DNA from: Gammaproteobacteria bacterium
GTDB taxonomy: Bacteria > Pseudomonadota > Gammaproteobacteria > Steroidobacterales > Woeseiaceae
Reading direction: 5' to 3'
Assembly (NCBI GenBank): GCA_030429005.1
Contig: JAUIDP010000029.1
Location: forward strand, 1 to 35,651
Length of the DNA: 35,651 bases
Part shown: positions 1 through 8,633 of the stretch, piece after piece
How the letters are laid out: each line of letters begins with the position of its first letter
Position numbering within the stretch: the first letter of the stretch is position 1
Position numbers and translations under genes: made by a program
Notes under the pieces: generated by a model
The model's input: only the letters and a program-made list of their open reading frames with translations
Databases searched by the model: none
Told to the model about the DNA's origin: nothing

Positions 1-480
1 CGGAACCAGGCCGGACAGGCGGTAGGCCTGCACATGGATGGCATTGCCGAGCCCGAGTTCGGCATCCGGCAACAGTTCGCGCCGGTAAGCATCGAGAACG
101 ATATCCTGGCTTGCGCTGAAGAATGCAATCGCGGCCGCGAGGTACGCAATCGCCCAGATCGACAATTGAGGCTGCAGAAACCCGGTCGCCGCGATCGACA
201 GCATCAGGGCGATCTGCGTTACCAGCATCCATCCGCGGCGCCGCCCGAGCCAAGGCAACGTGTAGCGGTCCATGACAGGTGACCAGAGAAATTTCCACGT
301 GTAAGGGAGGCCGATCAGCGTGAAAAAACCGATCTCCGCCAGCCCGACGCCCTCGGTTCGCAGCCAGGCCGGCACAAGCTGAATCAGGATGTAGAGTGGC
401 AGGCCCGACGTAAAGCCGGTAAAGACGCAAATCAGCATGCGCCGATTGAGGATGGCTTCCCTGTAAGAGGGTCGATTCAC
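1..480 (-). CDS. ampG: AmpG-type MFS permease, N-terminal part (runs off the left edge)
   Basis: The minus strand is open from a GTG at 480 to the window edge, giving 160 residues. The product begins VNRPSYREAILNRRM and continues with hydrophobic segments such as ICVFTGFTSGLPLYI, AEIGFFTLIGLPYTWKF and IWAIAYLAAAIAFFSA. The sequences SGLPLY, LPYTWKFLWSPVMDR and ASQDIVLDAYRREL are typical of AmpG, the inner-membrane importer of anhydromuropeptides from cell-wall recycling. An in-frame stop lies upstream, so GTG 480 or the ATG 14 codons later are the likely starts; no strong ribosome site is visible. It follows exoA by 21 nt on the same strand, suggesting co-transcription. The C-terminal half is missing only because the window ends. 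The family call is firm; the substrate is inferred from the family. Confidence 0.85.
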   Translation of the reverse strand, partial: MNRPSYREAILNRRMLICVFTGFTSGLPLYILIQLVPAWLRTEGVGLAEIGFFTLIGLPYTWKFLWSPVMDRYTLPWLGRRRGWMLVTQIALMLSIAATGFLQPQLSIWAIAYLAAAIAFFSASQDIVLDAYRRELLPDAELGLGNAIHVQAYRLSGLVP

Positions 481-501
481 CCGGACGTCACGTTGCGCGC
501 A

Positions 502-1281
502 TCAGCCATGCGACCAATCGTAGTCCATCGTGAGCGGTGCGTGATCGGAAAATCTCTCCTGCTTGTAGATGTCCGCCGAAATCACCTTGTCGCGCAGCCC
601 CTCGGTGATGACCTGGTAGTCGAGCCGCCACCCGACGTTGTTGTCCCAGGCGCGGCCGCGGTTTGACCACCAGGTGTATTGCTCTTCCCGCTGGTCCACC
701 TCGCGAAAACCGTCGACCCAGCGATACTCGCCGAAGACCTGGTCCATCCAGGCGCGCTCTTCCGGTGTGAAACCCGAATTCTTCTGGTTGGCACGCCAGT
801 TCTTCAGGTCGATCTTCTTGTGGGCAATGTTCCAGTCACCGCAAATGATCGTTTCCGAGCGGCGGCGGCGCAGCTTGTGCAGGTGCTCGGTGAATGTATC
901 CAGGCAGCGAAACTTGGCCGCCTGCCGCTCTTCGCTCGACGAGCCGGACGGCAGGTACACCGAAACGACATTGATGCCTTCGAGCTGCACCTCGAGGTAA
1001 CGGCCTTCATCGTCGAATTCCTTGTCGCCGTAACCGCGAACGACTTTCTTCGGCTGGTGTTTCGTGTAGATCGCGACACCGCTGTAGCCTTTCTTGACGG
1101 CATCTTCGTAGAAACAGTGATAACCGTCCGGCGAGAAACACTTGTCGGCCAGTTGATGTTCCTGCGCCTTGGTTTCCTGGATGCAAACGACGTCTGCCTG
1201 TTGTTTCTGCAGCCAGTCGAAAACTCCCTTGCGTGCGGCTGCACGAATGCCGTTCGCATTCAGGCTGATAACTCGAAACAA
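502..1281 (-). CDS. xthA: Exodeoxyribonuclease III (AP endonuclease, Xth/ExoA family)
   Basis: This is a 259-residue EEP-fold nuclease that cleaves DNA at abasic sites and removes 3' blocking groups in base excision repair. Visible motifs, in order, are the N-terminal SLNANGIRAA, the metal-binding Glu in CIQETKAQE, SGVAIYTK, VSVYLPSG, the catalytic GDWNIAH, and the C-terminal SDHAPL His motif. I start it at TTG 1281, not ATG 1308. The TTG gives the family's usual N-terminus (MFRVISLNANG) and has a perfect AGGAGG six bases upstream, whereas ATG 1308 would add nine unusual residues that encode that same site. It is divergent from pyrE and probably co-transcribed with ampG. Confidence 0.93.
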   Translation of the reverse strand: MFRVISLNANGIRAAARKGVFDWLQKQQADVVCIQETKAQEHQLADKCFSPDGYHCFYEDAVKKGYSGVAIYTKHQPKKVVRGYGDKEFDDEGRYLEVQLEGINVVSVYLPSGSSSEERQAAKFRCLDTFTEHLHKLRRRRSETIICGDWNIAHKKIDLKNWRANQKNSGFTPEERAWMDQVFGEYRWVDGFREVDQREEQYTWWSNRGRAWDNNVGWRLDYQVITEGLRDKVISADIYKQERFSDHAPLTMDYDWSHG

Positions 1282-1287
1282 TCTGCG

Positions 1288-1293
1288 CCTCCT
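1288..1293 (-). promoter_or_regulatory. Perfect Shine-Dalgarno that fixes a TTG start for xthA
   Basis: The minus strand reads AGGAGG here, six bases before TTG 1281-1279. It decides the start codon in favour of TTG over the in-frame upstream ATG at 1308. Confidence 0.75.
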
Positions 1294-1347
1294 CGGGCCC
1301 TGTGTCATAATTCGATTCGTTCTTGAAGGCCGCCATCATACAGAAGC

Positions 1348-1995
1348 ATGCGAGCGTATAAGAAAGAATTCATCGACCTGGCGATTGAACTCGGCGTGCT
1401 GCAGTTTGGCGAATTTACGCTCAAGTCTGGTCGCGTCAGCCCATATTTCTTCAACGCCGGCCTGTTCAACACCGGTTATGCGGCGGCCCGCGTCGGCCGC
1501 TACTACGCCGCAACAATCGCCGATGCAGACCTGGAGTTCGACATGATCTTCGGGCCCGCCTACAAGGGCATCCCGCTGGTCGCATTGACCGCCGCGTCAC
1601 TGGCAGAGCACCAGGATATCGATGTGCCGTACAGCTACAACCGCAAGGAAGCAAAAGCACATGGCGAGGGCGGCAGTATCGTCGGTGCGCCACTGGCCGG
1701 TCGCGTGCTGATCGTTGACGACGTCATCACGGCGGGTACGGCCGTCCGCGAGGCGTACCAGCTGATCTGTGCAGCCGGCGCAGAAGTGGCCGGGCTGGTC
1801 ATTTCGCTGGACCGGCAGGAACGCGGCCAGGGGCCGGCCTCGGCCGTACAGGAACTGCAACAGGCGCTGGGCATCCCGGTGCTCAGCATCGTCGGGCTGA
1901 ACGACCTGATCACCACGCTGGAGGAGACCAGCGAGTATGAAAAGTACCTGCAGCCGGTGCTCGATTATCGGCAGAAATACGGAGTAATTGCTTAA
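1348..1995 (+). CDS. pyrE: Orotate phosphoribosyltransferase
   Basis: A 215-residue type I phosphoribosyltransferase that joins orotate to PRPP to make OMP in pyrimidine synthesis; soluble and dimeric in the family. The PRPP-binding signature [14 protein letters not shown] lies at residues 120-133. The flexible catalytic loop [13 protein letters not shown] is at 97-109, and the N-terminal [15 protein letters not shown] segment is family-typical. Length matches the E. coli-type enzyme. It is transcribed divergently from xthA across a gap of about 66 bp (1282-1347). The pyrE stop is followed by a gene-free gap before the DUF4124 gene. Confidence 0.97.
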   Translation: MRAYKKEFIDLAIELGVLQFGEFTLKSGRVSPYFFNAGLFNTGYAAARVGRYYAATIADADLEFDMIFGPAYKGIPLVALTAASLAEHQDIDVPYSYNRKEAKAHGEGGSIVGAPLAGRVLIVDDVITAGTAVREAYQLICAAGAEVAGLVISLDRQERGQGPASAVQELQQALGIPVLSIVGLNDLITTLEETSEYEKYLQPVLDYRQKYGVIA

Positions 1996-2111
1996 CTTGC
2001 TGTTTTTACAGCGTTATCCTCAAGCGTTTACAGATTTGCCAGCGACTATTAAGCTGTCATTTCGGGAACCAGTCCCGTTTATGGACTTGCCAGTAGTGGC
2101 ATTATTCGAAT

Positions 2112-2759
2112 ATGCACCTGAAAAGCGCTGCCCTCACCGTTCTGTTCCTGCTCCCGCTGGTTGCCGGGGCCCAGCAGCGCTCAGCCTATACCTGGGTTGA
2201 CGACGAAGGGGTACGCCACTACGGCGACAGGATCCCTGCCAAGTACGCCGACAAGCCGAAGAACGTCGTCAACGAGCATGGCGTGGTCGTCGGCCATATC
2301 GAAGGCAAGAAGTCCGAAGAAGAACTCGAGGCGGAACGCAAGGCGGCCGAGCTCGAGATGCAGAAGGAATTACAGAAGCGCGCTGACCGCGCCCTGCTCG
2401 CGACTTACCAGAACGTCAGTGAGATCGAGATGCACCGCGATCGCCGCGTTGAACTCTTCCAGGCGCAGTCGCGTGTGACCGAGCTGTATTTGCGTAACCT
2501 CGATCGGCGCCTGCAACAGCTCAGGAAAGAGTCAATGCGTTATCGCCCGTACAACTCGGACCCGAACGCACCGATGGTCGAGCAGAAGCTGGTACGCGAA
2601 ATCGAAGACACGGAATCCACGATCACGCGGCACCAGCAGAACCTCGAAAAGTACCAGCAGGAAGAACAGGAAATCATCAAGCGTTTCGACGGTGACATTC
2701 ACCGCTTCAAGAGCCTGAAGGGTATTACCGCGACAGCCGCTCAGGCTGTGCCCGAGTGA
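2112..2759 (+). CDS. Secreted DUF4124 protein with coiled coil
   Basis: A 215-residue protein with a clear signal peptide (hydrophobic [13 protein letters not shown], cleavage likely before QQR). The DUF4124 core follows at about residues 25-45 ([17 protein letters not shown]). The rest is highly charged and predicted helical ([17 protein letters not shown] and on), probably a periplasmic coiled coil. DUF4124 has no established biochemical role. Its 3' end overlaps the convergent dut gene by 19 bp (2741-2759), so both stop codons lie inside each other's coding sequence. Confidence 0.85.
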   Translation: MHLKSAALTVLFLLPLVAGAQQRSAYTWVDDEGVRHYGDRIPAKYADKPKNVVNEHGVVVGHIEGKKSEEELEAERKAAELEMQKELQKRADRALLATYQNVSEIEMHRDRRVELFQAQSRVTELYLRNLDRRLQQLRKESMRYRPYNSDPNAPMVEQKLVREIEDTESTITRHQQNLEKYQQEEQEIIKRFDGDIHRFKSLKGITATAAQAVPE

Positions 2760-3196
2760 CCGAAGCCACCTGAGCCGCGCTCGCTGTCGTCGAACTCGTC
2801 GACCACCTCGAACTGAACCTGTGCCACCGGCACAAAAACCATTTGCGCGATGCGCTCGCCGGGCTGGATTTCGTAGCTTTCGCGGCCCCGGTTCCAGCAG
2901 GATATGAAGACCTGGCCCTGGTAGTCCGAGTCGATCAGTCCGGTGAGATTGCCGAGCACGAGACCGTGTTTGTGGCCGAGACCCGAGCGCGGCAACAACA
3001 CGGCGGCCAGGCCCGGATCACCGATATGAATGGCGAGGCCCGTCGGAATCAGCGTGGTCTCGCCGGGATCGACGACCAGTGCTGCATCGATGCATGCGCG
3101 CATGTCGAGTCCGGCAGAGCCGTCGGTGGCATAGTGTGGCAGTGGAATTGTGTCCCCGACCCGCGGGTCCAGGACTTTCAGTTCAATTGATCGCAT
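2741..3196 (-). CDS. dut: Deoxyuridine 5'-triphosphate nucleotidohydrolase (dUTPase)
   Basis: A 151-residue homotrimeric dUTPase that hydrolyses dUTP to dUMP, keeping uracil out of DNA and feeding dTMP synthesis. Family motifs are visible: [12 protein letters not shown] (motif 1), [11 protein letters not shown] (motif 2), [19 protein letters not shown] (motif 3), ERIAQMVF (motif 4) and the C-terminal [10 protein letters not shown] (motif 5, with GHSG where GSTG is more usual). The start at ATG 3196 gives the family N-terminus [12 protein letters not shown]; an upstream extension to 3283 lies inside coaBC. It overlaps the 3' end of coaBC by 14 nt, indicating translational coupling in a coaBC-dut operon. 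Confidence 0.96.
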   Translation of the reverse strand: MRSIELKVLDPRVGDTIPLPHYATDGSAGLDMRACIDAALVVDPGETTLIPTGLAIHIGDPGLAAVLLPRSGLGHKHGLVLGNLTGLIDSDYQGQVFISCWNRGRESYEIQPGERIAQMVFVPVAQVQFEVVDEFDDSERGSGGFGHSGTA

Positions 3197-4400
3197 ATGC
3201 GCCGGAACTGTACGCGATCTCGTAACGCTCCGCGATAAGTTTGAGAATGTCGCGCGCCAGTTCCTGTTTGTCAGCCAGGTCAAACGCCTGTTCGCCGGCC
3301 TGCCAGTAAATATTCACAGCATTCTCGTCGCTGTCGAAACCCTTGTCGACGCCGACCTGGTTCGCAACGATCATGTCGAGTTGCTTGCGCTCCAGCTTGC
3401 CCAGCGCGTACTCGCGCAGGTTTTCGGTCTCGGCGGCAAAGCCGACGGTGAAAGGCGCCTTATCCAGCGCAGCAACCGACGCGAGAATATCGTCGTTGCG
3501 CACCAGTTCGATGGTCATCTTCGCGTCGTTCTTCTTGATCTTCTGTTGCTGCATTTCGACCGGCCGGTAGTCCGCAACGGCCGCGGTGCCGATAAAGATA
3601 TCGGCATCGCCGATGTTCTCGTGGGTCGCCGCGTACATTTGCTCGGCCGTCTCGACCCGGTGCAGGTCAACCCCCGCCGGTGCGGCGATGGCGGTCGGCC
3701 CGCTGATGAGTACAACCCGCGCACCCTGCTCCTGGGCCGCCTGCGCGATGGCATACCCCATTTTCCCGGAGCTACGGTTGGTAATGAACCGTACCGGGTC
3801 AATCGGTTCTCTGGTCGGCCCGGCCGTCACGACGACGGTCTTGCCGGACAGCAGCAAGTCCTTGCTTTGCACCAGTGTCGGGCCGCAGACAATGGCGGCA
3901 ATATCGTCCGGGTCGAGCATGCGGCCTTCGCCGACCTCGCCACAGGCCTGCTCGCCGCTGTCGGGGCCGAGGATGCGGACACCGCGAGCTGCCAGCGTGT
4001 CCGTGTTGGCCTGCACCGCCGCGTTCGCCCACATGACCCGGTTCATCGCCGGCGCTATCGCAATCGGGGCTTCGGTTGCCAGGCAAACGGTCGTCAGCAG
4101 GTCGGAGGCGGCGCCCGATGCCAGGCGCGCGATGATCTCGGCGGTCGCCGGTGCGATCAGCACGACGTCGGCCCAGCGCGCGAGTTCGATATGACTCATC
4201 GACGCCTCGGCTTCCTTGTCCCAGAGGTTGGATCGAATCGGCCGGCCGGAAACGGCCTGCAGCGCGGTTTCGGTGACGAATTCGTTGGCCGAGGCCGTCA
4301 TGACGATCTGGACCTCTGCGCCGCGCTCGCGCAGGCGCCGCACCAGTTCCGGTGTCTTGTACGCGGCGATGCCGCCCGAGATGCCGAGCAGGACGTTCAT
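3183..4400 (-). CDS. coaBC: Bifunctional phosphopantothenoylcysteine decarboxylase / phosphopantothenate-cysteine ligase
   Basis: A 405-residue two-domain enzyme for two consecutive steps of coenzyme A synthesis. The N-terminal FMN-dependent decarboxylase (CoaC, about 1-185) shows [22 protein letters not shown] with the catalytic His, APAMNRVMW and the catalytic Cys in [12 protein letters not shown]. The C-terminal ligase (CoaB, from about 187) shows [24 protein letters not shown], and [19 protein letters not shown] with its essential Lys. Length is normal. It is divergent from radC and overlaps dut by 14 nt downstream. A long open frame on the opposite strand (3150-5129) is a high-GC shadow. 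Confidence 0.96.
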   Translation of the reverse strand: MNVLLGISGGIAAYKTPELVRRLRERGAEVQIVMTASANEFVTETALQAVSGRPIRSNLWDKEAEASMSHIELARWADVVLIAPATAEIIARLASGAASDLLTTVCLATEAPIAIAPAMNRVMWANAAVQANTDTLAARGVRILGPDSGEQACGEVGEGRMLDPDDIAAIVCGPTLVQSKDLLLSGKTVVVTAGPTREPIDPVRFITNRSSGKMGYAIAQAAQEQGARVVLISGPTAIAAPAGVDLHRVETAEQMYAATHENIGDADIFIGTAAVADYRPVEMQQQKIKKNDAKMTIELVRNDDILASVAALDKAPFTVGFAAETENLREYALGKLERKQLDMIVANQVGVDKGFDSDENAVNIYWQAGEQAFDLADKQELARDILKLIAERYEIAYSSGAYAIN

Positions 4401-4482
4401 GCGACTAGCTTAACTGAAATTCGGCCATCCGAACCGAATTCGGCGCTTGTTTGCACCTTGCGGTTAATTGACATTGGTCAAC

Positions 4483-5067
4483 ATGACAGACGCGGACATA
4501 CTGGGAAAGGTACTCGGCGACCGGCGCCTGGCGCGGCGACTGCTGCGACAATTCGGCGGCCTGCACCCATTGCTGCACGCCGAAGCGGCGCTCCTGGTCG
4601 CCGAGCCCGGCATCGGCGAGAGTCGCTCGGCCATGCTGCGTTCGCTGCCGGAACTGGCGCGCCGATACTTCGAAGAGACGTTGCCCGTCGGCGCGACCAT
4701 CCGCAGCCCGGCCGACACCGAGACCTACCTGCACGCAAAGCTGCGTCACCTGCCGCACGAGCTGTTCTGCTGCCTGTATCTCGACAACCGCCACCGCGTG
4801 TTGCGCTTCGATTCGCTGTTCCGCGGTACGATCGACGGCACCAGCGTCTATCCCCGCGAGGTCGTAAAAGAGGCGCTGGCAGTCAACGCCGCGGCGGTGA
4901 TCCTGGCCCACAACCACCCGTCCGGCGTCGCCGAACCCAGCCAGGCCGACGAACGCATCACCCGCCGCCTGAAATCGGCCCTGGAACTGGTGGACATCCG
5001 CCTGCTGGACCACCTGATCATCGGCCACGCCGAAACCACATCGCTGGCAAGCCGCGGCCTCCTCTAA
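4483..5067 (+). CDS. radC: RadC-family JAMM protein, short N-terminus
   Basis: A 194-residue RadC/UPF0758 protein. The C-terminal MPN+/JAMM domain is intact, with REVVKEAL carrying the Glu, and HNHPSG followed by Asp in AHNHPSGVAEPSQADE as the metal site. The N-terminal helical part keeps only a reduced form (RRLLRQFGGL...LVAEPGIGESRSAML). The usual opening with REKLL and LSDAELLAIFLRTG is missing, and TAA at 4465-4467 blocks an upstream extension; TTG 4468 would add only five residues. RadC's function is unsettled despite its old 'DNA repair' name. It sits between coaBC (divergent) and rpmB, as in many gammaproteobacteria. Its stop codon lies in the left arm of a large palindrome. Confidence 0.88.
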   Translation: MTDADILGKVLGDRRLARRLLRQFGGLHPLLHAEAALLVAEPGIGESRSAMLRSLPELARRYFEETLPVGATIRSPADTETYLHAKLRHLPHELFCCLYLDNRHRVLRFDSLFRGTIDGTSVYPREVVKEALAVNAAAVILAHNHPSGVAEPSQADERITRRLKSALELVDIRLLDHLIIGHAETTSLASRGLL

Positions 5068-5147
5068 AAACCCGTGACAGTTACTACTTACACCTTTTTC
5101 GGAACCCACCGAGAAAAAGGTGTAAGTAGTAACTGTCACGGGTTTTT
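5066..5147. repeat. Perfect palindrome with 35-bp arms and 12-nt loop over the radC stop
   Basis: The left arm (5066-5100) and right arm (5113-5147) are exact reverse complements over 35 bp, separated by 12 nt (5101-5112). The arm contains ACCCGTGACAGTTACTAC and ends in TACACCTTTTTC. A U-tract follows the right arm on the plus strand and another follows the left arm on the minus strand, so it could terminate in either direction. The arms are far longer than an ordinary intrinsic terminator needs, and the left arm includes two bases of the radC TAA. A REP- or MITE-type insertion used as a terminator is a reasonable reading. Confidence 0.9.
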
Positions 5148-5163
5148 TCGGGGGGTTAAGGCC

Positions 5164-5192
5164 TTGAAATGGCCCGAATCTGCTGGTATAAA
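5164..5192 (+). promoter_or_regulatory. Sigma-70-type promoter for rpmB-rpmG
   Basis: TTGAAA at 5164-5169 and TATAAA at 5187-5192 are separated by exactly 17 bp. This is a near-consensus housekeeping promoter, about 60 nt upstream of the rpmB start. Confidence 0.75.
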
Positions 5193-5203
5193 GTGCCGCT
5201 CTC

Positions 5204-5222
5204 TGCCCACCCTTCGTGGGCA
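5204..5222 (+). other. Leader hairpin in the rpmB 5' UTR
   Basis: TGCCCAC (5204-5210) pairs with GTGGGCA (5216-5222) around a CCTTC loop. It sits just downstream of the predicted transcription start and before rpmB. It could be an autoregulatory or stability element, but nothing in the sequence shows which. Confidence 0.5.
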
Positions 5223-5253
5223 ACTTTATTGATAAAACAGAGACTTATACGTC

Positions 5254-5490
5254 ATGTCCAAGGTATGTCAGGTCACTGGGAAGCGCCCGCAGAGCGGAAA
5301 CAACGTTTCTCACGCCAATAACAAAACTCGTCGCCGGTTCCTGCCGAACCTGCAGAACAAGCGTTTCTGGCTCGCGGATGAGAGCCGCTGGGTCCGTTTG
5401 CGTGTATCGCACAAGGGCATGCGCATCATTGACAAGCACGGCATCGATAAAGTCGTCGCAGACCTGCGCGAGCAGGGCCAGAAAATTTAA
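5254..5490 (+). CDS. rpmB: 50S ribosomal protein L28
   Basis: A 78-residue bL28, a component of the large ribosomal subunit. The N-terminus [20 protein letters not shown], the basic [13 protein letters not shown] stretch and [14 protein letters not shown] are diagnostic. Only one Cys is present, so this is the zinc-free form. It is followed 17 nt later by rpmG, with a strong promoter and a leader hairpin upstream. Confidence 0.97.
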   Translation: MSKVCQVTGKRPQSGNNVSHANNKTRRRFLPNLQNKRFWLADESRWVRLRVSHKGMRIIDKHGIDKVVADLREQGQKI

Positions 5491-5507
5491 CCCGCAGGTA
5501 CTGATCA

Positions 5508-5675
5508 ATGGCAAAGAGCAATCGCGAAAAAATCCGCCTGGTTTCCAGCGCCGGCACAGGGCATTTCTACACCACGGCCAAGAACAAGAAACTTCATCCT
5601 GAAAAGATGGAGACGAAGAAGTACGACCCGACGATCCGCAAGCACGTGATCTACAAGGAAGCCAAGATCAAGTAA
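5508..5675 (+). CDS. rpmG: 50S ribosomal protein L33
   Basis: A 55-residue protein beginning [20 protein letters not shown], with [20 protein letters not shown] and the C-terminus [10 protein letters not shown], all typical of bL33. It has no Cys residues, so it is the zinc-independent form, matching its zinc-independent rpmB partner. It lies in the rpmB-rpmG-mutM block with short spacing on both sides. Confidence 0.97.
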   Translation: MAKSNREKIRLVSSAGTGHFYTTAKNKKLHPEKMETKKYDPTIRKHVIYKEAKIK

Positions 5676-5687
5676 AGCTCATGCTGG

Positions 5688-6500
5688 ATGCCTGAGCTTC
5701 CTGAAGTCGAAACCAGCCGCCGCGGCATCGAGCCGTTCCTGGTCGGCGAACGCATCGACAAAGTAACTATCCGCGAGAAAAGACTGCGTTGGCCGGTGCG
5801 TGCCGACGTGGCCCGCCAGCTTGCCGGCCAGACCGTCGATTCGGTTACCCGCCGCGCCAAGTACCTGCTGATCAACACCGGCAACGGCAGCGCAATGATC
5901 CACCTCGGCATGTCCGGCAGTGTCTACATCGCCGATCGCGGTACGCCAGCGACCGTCCACGAGCACTTCGACATCGAACTCGGCTCGGGCAGGATGCTCC
6001 GTTATCGCGATCCGCGGCGTTTCGGCTCGCTGCACTGGACGCGCAACCCCGCCCGCCACAAGCTCATCCGGTCGCTGGGGCCGGAACCGCTCGGGCCGGA
6101 GTTTTCCGGCAGCTATCTTTGGGCGCGAGCGAAAGGGCGCCGCGTCGCCGTCAAGCAGTTCATCATGAACGCCAACATCGTCGTCGGCGTTGGCAACATC
6201 TATGCATCGGAAGCGCTGTTTCTTGCTGGCATCAACCCGCACCGGGCGGCTGGCCGCATCGCCCGGCACCGCTACGACGCGCTGGCTGAGACGATTCGCG
6301 AAGTACTGCAAAAGGCAATCCAGGCCGGCGGCACGACGTTACGGGATTTTTACGGCGGAGACGGCGAAGCCGGCTATTTCAAACAGGAACTCACCGTCTA
6401 CGACCGCGAGAACGAGCCGTGCGTGACCTGCAAGCAACCAATTTCTGCAGTGGTGATCGGCCAGCGTTCGAGCTATTACTGCAAACGCTGCCAGCGCTAG
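5688..6500 (+). CDS. mutM: Formamidopyrimidine-DNA glycosylase
   Basis: A 270-residue Fpg/MutM that excises 8-oxoguanine and formamidopyrimidines and nicks abasic sites. The mature N-terminus [13 protein letters not shown] carries the catalytic Pro and Glu. The Lys in RRAKYLLI is the conserved beta-hairpin lysine. The helix-two-turn-helix region shows [18 protein letters not shown]. The C-terminal zinc finger reads C-V-T-C ... C-K-R-C. Length is normal. It starts 12 nt after rpmG and ends convergently with coaD, sharing four bases. Confidence 0.97.
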   Translation: MPELPEVETSRRGIEPFLVGERIDKVTIREKRLRWPVRADVARQLAGQTVDSVTRRAKYLLINTGNGSAMIHLGMSGSVYIADRGTPATVHEHFDIELGSGRMLRYRDPRRFGSLHWTRNPARHKLIRSLGPEPLGPEFSGSYLWARAKGRRVAVKQFIMNANIVVGVGNIYASEALFLAGINPHRAAGRIARHRYDALAETIREVLQKAIQAGGTTLRDFYGGDGEAGYFKQELTVYDRENEPCVTCKQPISAVVIGQRSSYYCKRCQR

Positions 6501-6985
6501 GTCTTGCCATGGCGCTCGAGCAGCGCCAGCCGAACTTTCGGCGACACAAACTCGCTGACATCGCCGCCGAGTTCCGAAACCTCCTTGACGAGGCTCGAGG
6601 AAATGAACGTGTACTTCTCGGTCGGGGTCAGGAATGCGGTCTCCACTTCGTCGGTCAGGTGCCGGTTCATATTCGCCAGCTGGAACTCGTACTCGAAGTC
6701 CGAAACAGCGCGTAGCCCGCGAATGATGACGCGCAGGTTATTGTCCTGCGCAAAATCCACCGTCAGTCCTGCATAGCCACAGACTTCGACGTTGTCGAGT
6801 TCTGCCAACGCATTGGCCGCCATGGCGACCCGCTCGTCAGTCGAAAACATTGGCGCCTTGCTGCCGGGATTCTCGGCAATGGCGACAACCACCCGGTCGA
6901 ACAACTGCGCAGCCCGGCGCACCAGGTCTTCATGGCCCAGCGTAATTGGATCGAAAGTCCCGGGATACATTGCAGAAACTGACAT
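6497..6985 (-). CDS. coaD: Pantetheine-phosphate adenylyltransferase
   Basis: A 162-residue nucleotidyltransferase catalysing the penultimate CoA step, 4'-phosphopantetheine plus ATP to dephospho-Co[13 protein letters not shown] holds the GH-type nucleotide motif, [14 protein letters not shown] the phosphopantetheine site, and [21 protein letters not shown] the C-terminal ISSS motif. ATG 6985 gives the normal N-terminus [13 protein letters not shown]; the upstream extension lies in rsmD. It is 10 nt downstream of rsmD, forming an rsmD-coaD pair. The stop shares bases with the mutM stop. Confidence 0.97.
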   Translation of the reverse strand: MSVSAMYPGTFDPITLGHEDLVRRAAQLFDRVVVAIAENPGSKAPMFSTDERVAMAANALAELDNVEVCGYAGLTVDFAQDNNLRVIIRGLRAVSDFEYEFQLANMNRHLTDEVETAFLTPTEKYTFISSSLVKEVSELGGDVSEFVSPKVRLALLERHGKT

Positions 6986-6995
6986 CGATTGCCCC

Positions 6996-7613
6996 CTATT
7001 CATTGTCACCGACTTCATTGTCACCGACCCTGTACAGCGAGAACCGCACGTTGCCGGCATTCCTTGTTTTCAGCATTTGCCAGCGCTCCGGCAGCCCGGC
7101 CGGTGGCTGGTTCCGATCTTCCTCGACGTAGATGCGCGCATCGCTGGCCAGGAGATCGGCTTTTTCCAGAAGTCTACACAATTCAGGCAGCATTTCGGCA
7201 GCAAACGGCGGGTCCAGGAACACCAGGTCGAAAGGCTGGCCAGCCGCCGACTGCAGAAACTGTTGAGCTGCGACCGGGTGGACTGTTGCCGTCGGCGCAC
7301 CCAGTACCGCGATGCTCCTGCGCAGGGTCGCCGCGGCACGATCCGACTTCTCCACGAAGTCGCAACTCGACGCACCCCGCGACAGCGCTTCCAGGCCCAG
7401 CGCGCCGGTGCCCGCGAACAGGTCCAGGCAGCGGGCCCCTGCAATACGTGGCGCCAGCCAGTTGAACAGCGTCTCGCGCACGCGCACGGACGTCGGCCGC
7501 AATCCCGGTACGTCCGCGATTTCCAACAGACGACTGCGCCAGTTTCCCGCTACAATACGCAGCCGTCCGGGTTGGGGCTTGTTGTCAGTCTTTCGCTTCG
7601 CCAATTGCTGCAT
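6996..7613 (-). CDS. rsmD: 16S rRNA (guanine966-N2)-methyltransferase
   Basis: A 205-residue SAM-dependent methyltransferase for 16S rRNA G966. Visible are [30 protein letters not shown], the SAM loop [19 protein letters not shown] and the catalytic LDPPF (DPPF variant). It is divergent from ftsY and upstream of coaD. The C-terminus ends in an exact duplication, [10 protein letters not shown], from a 15-bp tandem repeat just before the stop. This looks like a recent slippage and is unlikely to matter for function. Confidence 0.95.
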   Translation of the reverse strand: MQQLAKRKTDNKPQPGRLRIVAGNWRSRLLEIADVPGLRPTSVRVRETLFNWLAPRIAGARCLDLFAGTGALGLEALSRGASSCDFVEKSDRAAATLRRSIAVLGAPTATVHPVAAQQFLQSAAGQPFDLVFLDPPFAAEMLPELCRLLEKADLLASDARIYVEEDRNQPPAGLPERWQMLKTRNAGNVRFSLYRVGDNEVGDNE

Positions 7614-7667
7614 CCTTTGCAGTGCCAGTGTAGGCGATTCATCTTCTTCGGGTGACTTTGATTACGT

Positions 7668-8633
7668 ATGTTTGGAAAAAAACCAGCAACTGGAAATGAG
7701 CCGCAGCCGCGCGAGGGCTTTATCAAGCGTCTGCGTGCGCGTCTGAACAAGGGCGACAGCTGGCTGACGTATGATCTGGCCAACCTCGCTCCCGGTGGCA
7801 AGATCGACGAGGATGTCCTCGAGGAACTGGAGTCGCTGCTGGTGATGGCGGACGTCGGCATCAGCACGACCGAGCAGATCATGAGCGGCCTGCAGAAAAG
7901 CCTGGCACGCAAGGAGCTCAAGGATGTCGATGCACTGAAGGAAGGCCTGCGCCGATCGCTGCAGGACATCCTGCGCCCGGTTGCGCAGCCGCTGGAGATC
8001 ACGTCGGCTGACGGCCCGTTCGTCATCCTGATGGTCGGCGTGAACGGCGCGGGCAAGACGACGACCATTGGCAAACTCGCGCGCCGGCTCAGGGACGAAG
8101 GCTATTCTGTCATGCTGGCGGCCGGCGATACATTCCGTGCCGCTGCCGTCGAGCAGTTACAGACCTGGGGCGAGCGCAATGATGTGCCGGTGATTGCACA
8201 GCAGTCCGGCGCAGACCCGGCGGCGGTGGTCTTCGATGCCTGGGAAGCCGCCAGGGCGCGCGGTATCGATGTATTGCTTGCGGACACGGCCGGGCGACTG
8301 CAAAACCAGCAAGGACTGATGGACGAACTGATCAAGGTGAAACGGGTAGCCGCACGCAACGACCCGTCGGCACCGCAGGAAATCATGCTGGTGCTGGATG
8401 CGAGCCAGGGCCAGAACGCGCTGGTGCAGGCGCAGAAGTTTCACGAGGCGCTGGGTCTCACGGGCATCACGGTGACCAAGCTGGATGGCAGTGCCAAGGG
8501 CGGCATCCTGCTGGCGATTGCCCACCAATTGAATGTGCCGGTCCGGTTTATCGGCATCGGCGAGTCGGCCGAGGACATGCAAACCTTCGACGCTGATGAG
8601 TTCGTGGACGCGCTGCTGGCAGGCATGGAATAG
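7668..8633 (+). CDS. ftsY: Signal recognition particle receptor FtsY
   Basis: A 321-residue SRP GTPase that docks SRP-ribosome complexes at the inner membrane. The NG domain is complete: G1 GVNGAGKTTTIGKLA (about 124-138), DTFRAAAVEQLQ, DTAGRLQNQQGLMDEL, TKLDGSAKGG and the closing GIGESAEDMQTFDADEFV. The acidic N-terminal A domain of enterobacterial FtsY is almost absent; only a short amphipathic MFGKK...GFIKRLRARL remains, as in many other bacteria. The ftsE ATG begins immediately after the ftsY stop, indicating an ftsYEX operon. Confidence 0.97.
   Translation: MFGKKPATGNEPQPREGFIKRLRARLNKGDSWLTYDLANLAPGGKIDEDVLEELESLLVMADVGISTTEQIMSGLQKSLARKELKDVDALKEGLRRSLQDILRPVAQPLEITSADGPFVILMVGVNGAGKTTTIGKLARRLRDEGYSVMLAAGDTFRAAAVEQLQTWGERNDVPVIAQQSGADPAAVVFDAWEAARARGIDVLLADTAGRLQNQQGLMDELIKVKRVAARNDPSAPQEIMLVLDASQGQNALVQAQKFHEALGLTGITVTKLDGSAKGGILLAIAHQLNVPVRFIGIGESAEDMQTFDADEFVDALLAGME

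Noticed and set aside
679..1326. Plus-strand frames antisense to xthA (638-1000 and 679-1326)
   Set aside because: They are shadows of a clearly conserved nuclease gene on the other strand.
3150..5129. A 659-codon open frame on the plus strand antisense to coaBC and running through radC
   Set aside because: Its product is a low-complexity Arg/Pro-rich sequence with no domain, and it overlaps two clear genes. It is a high-GC shadow frame.
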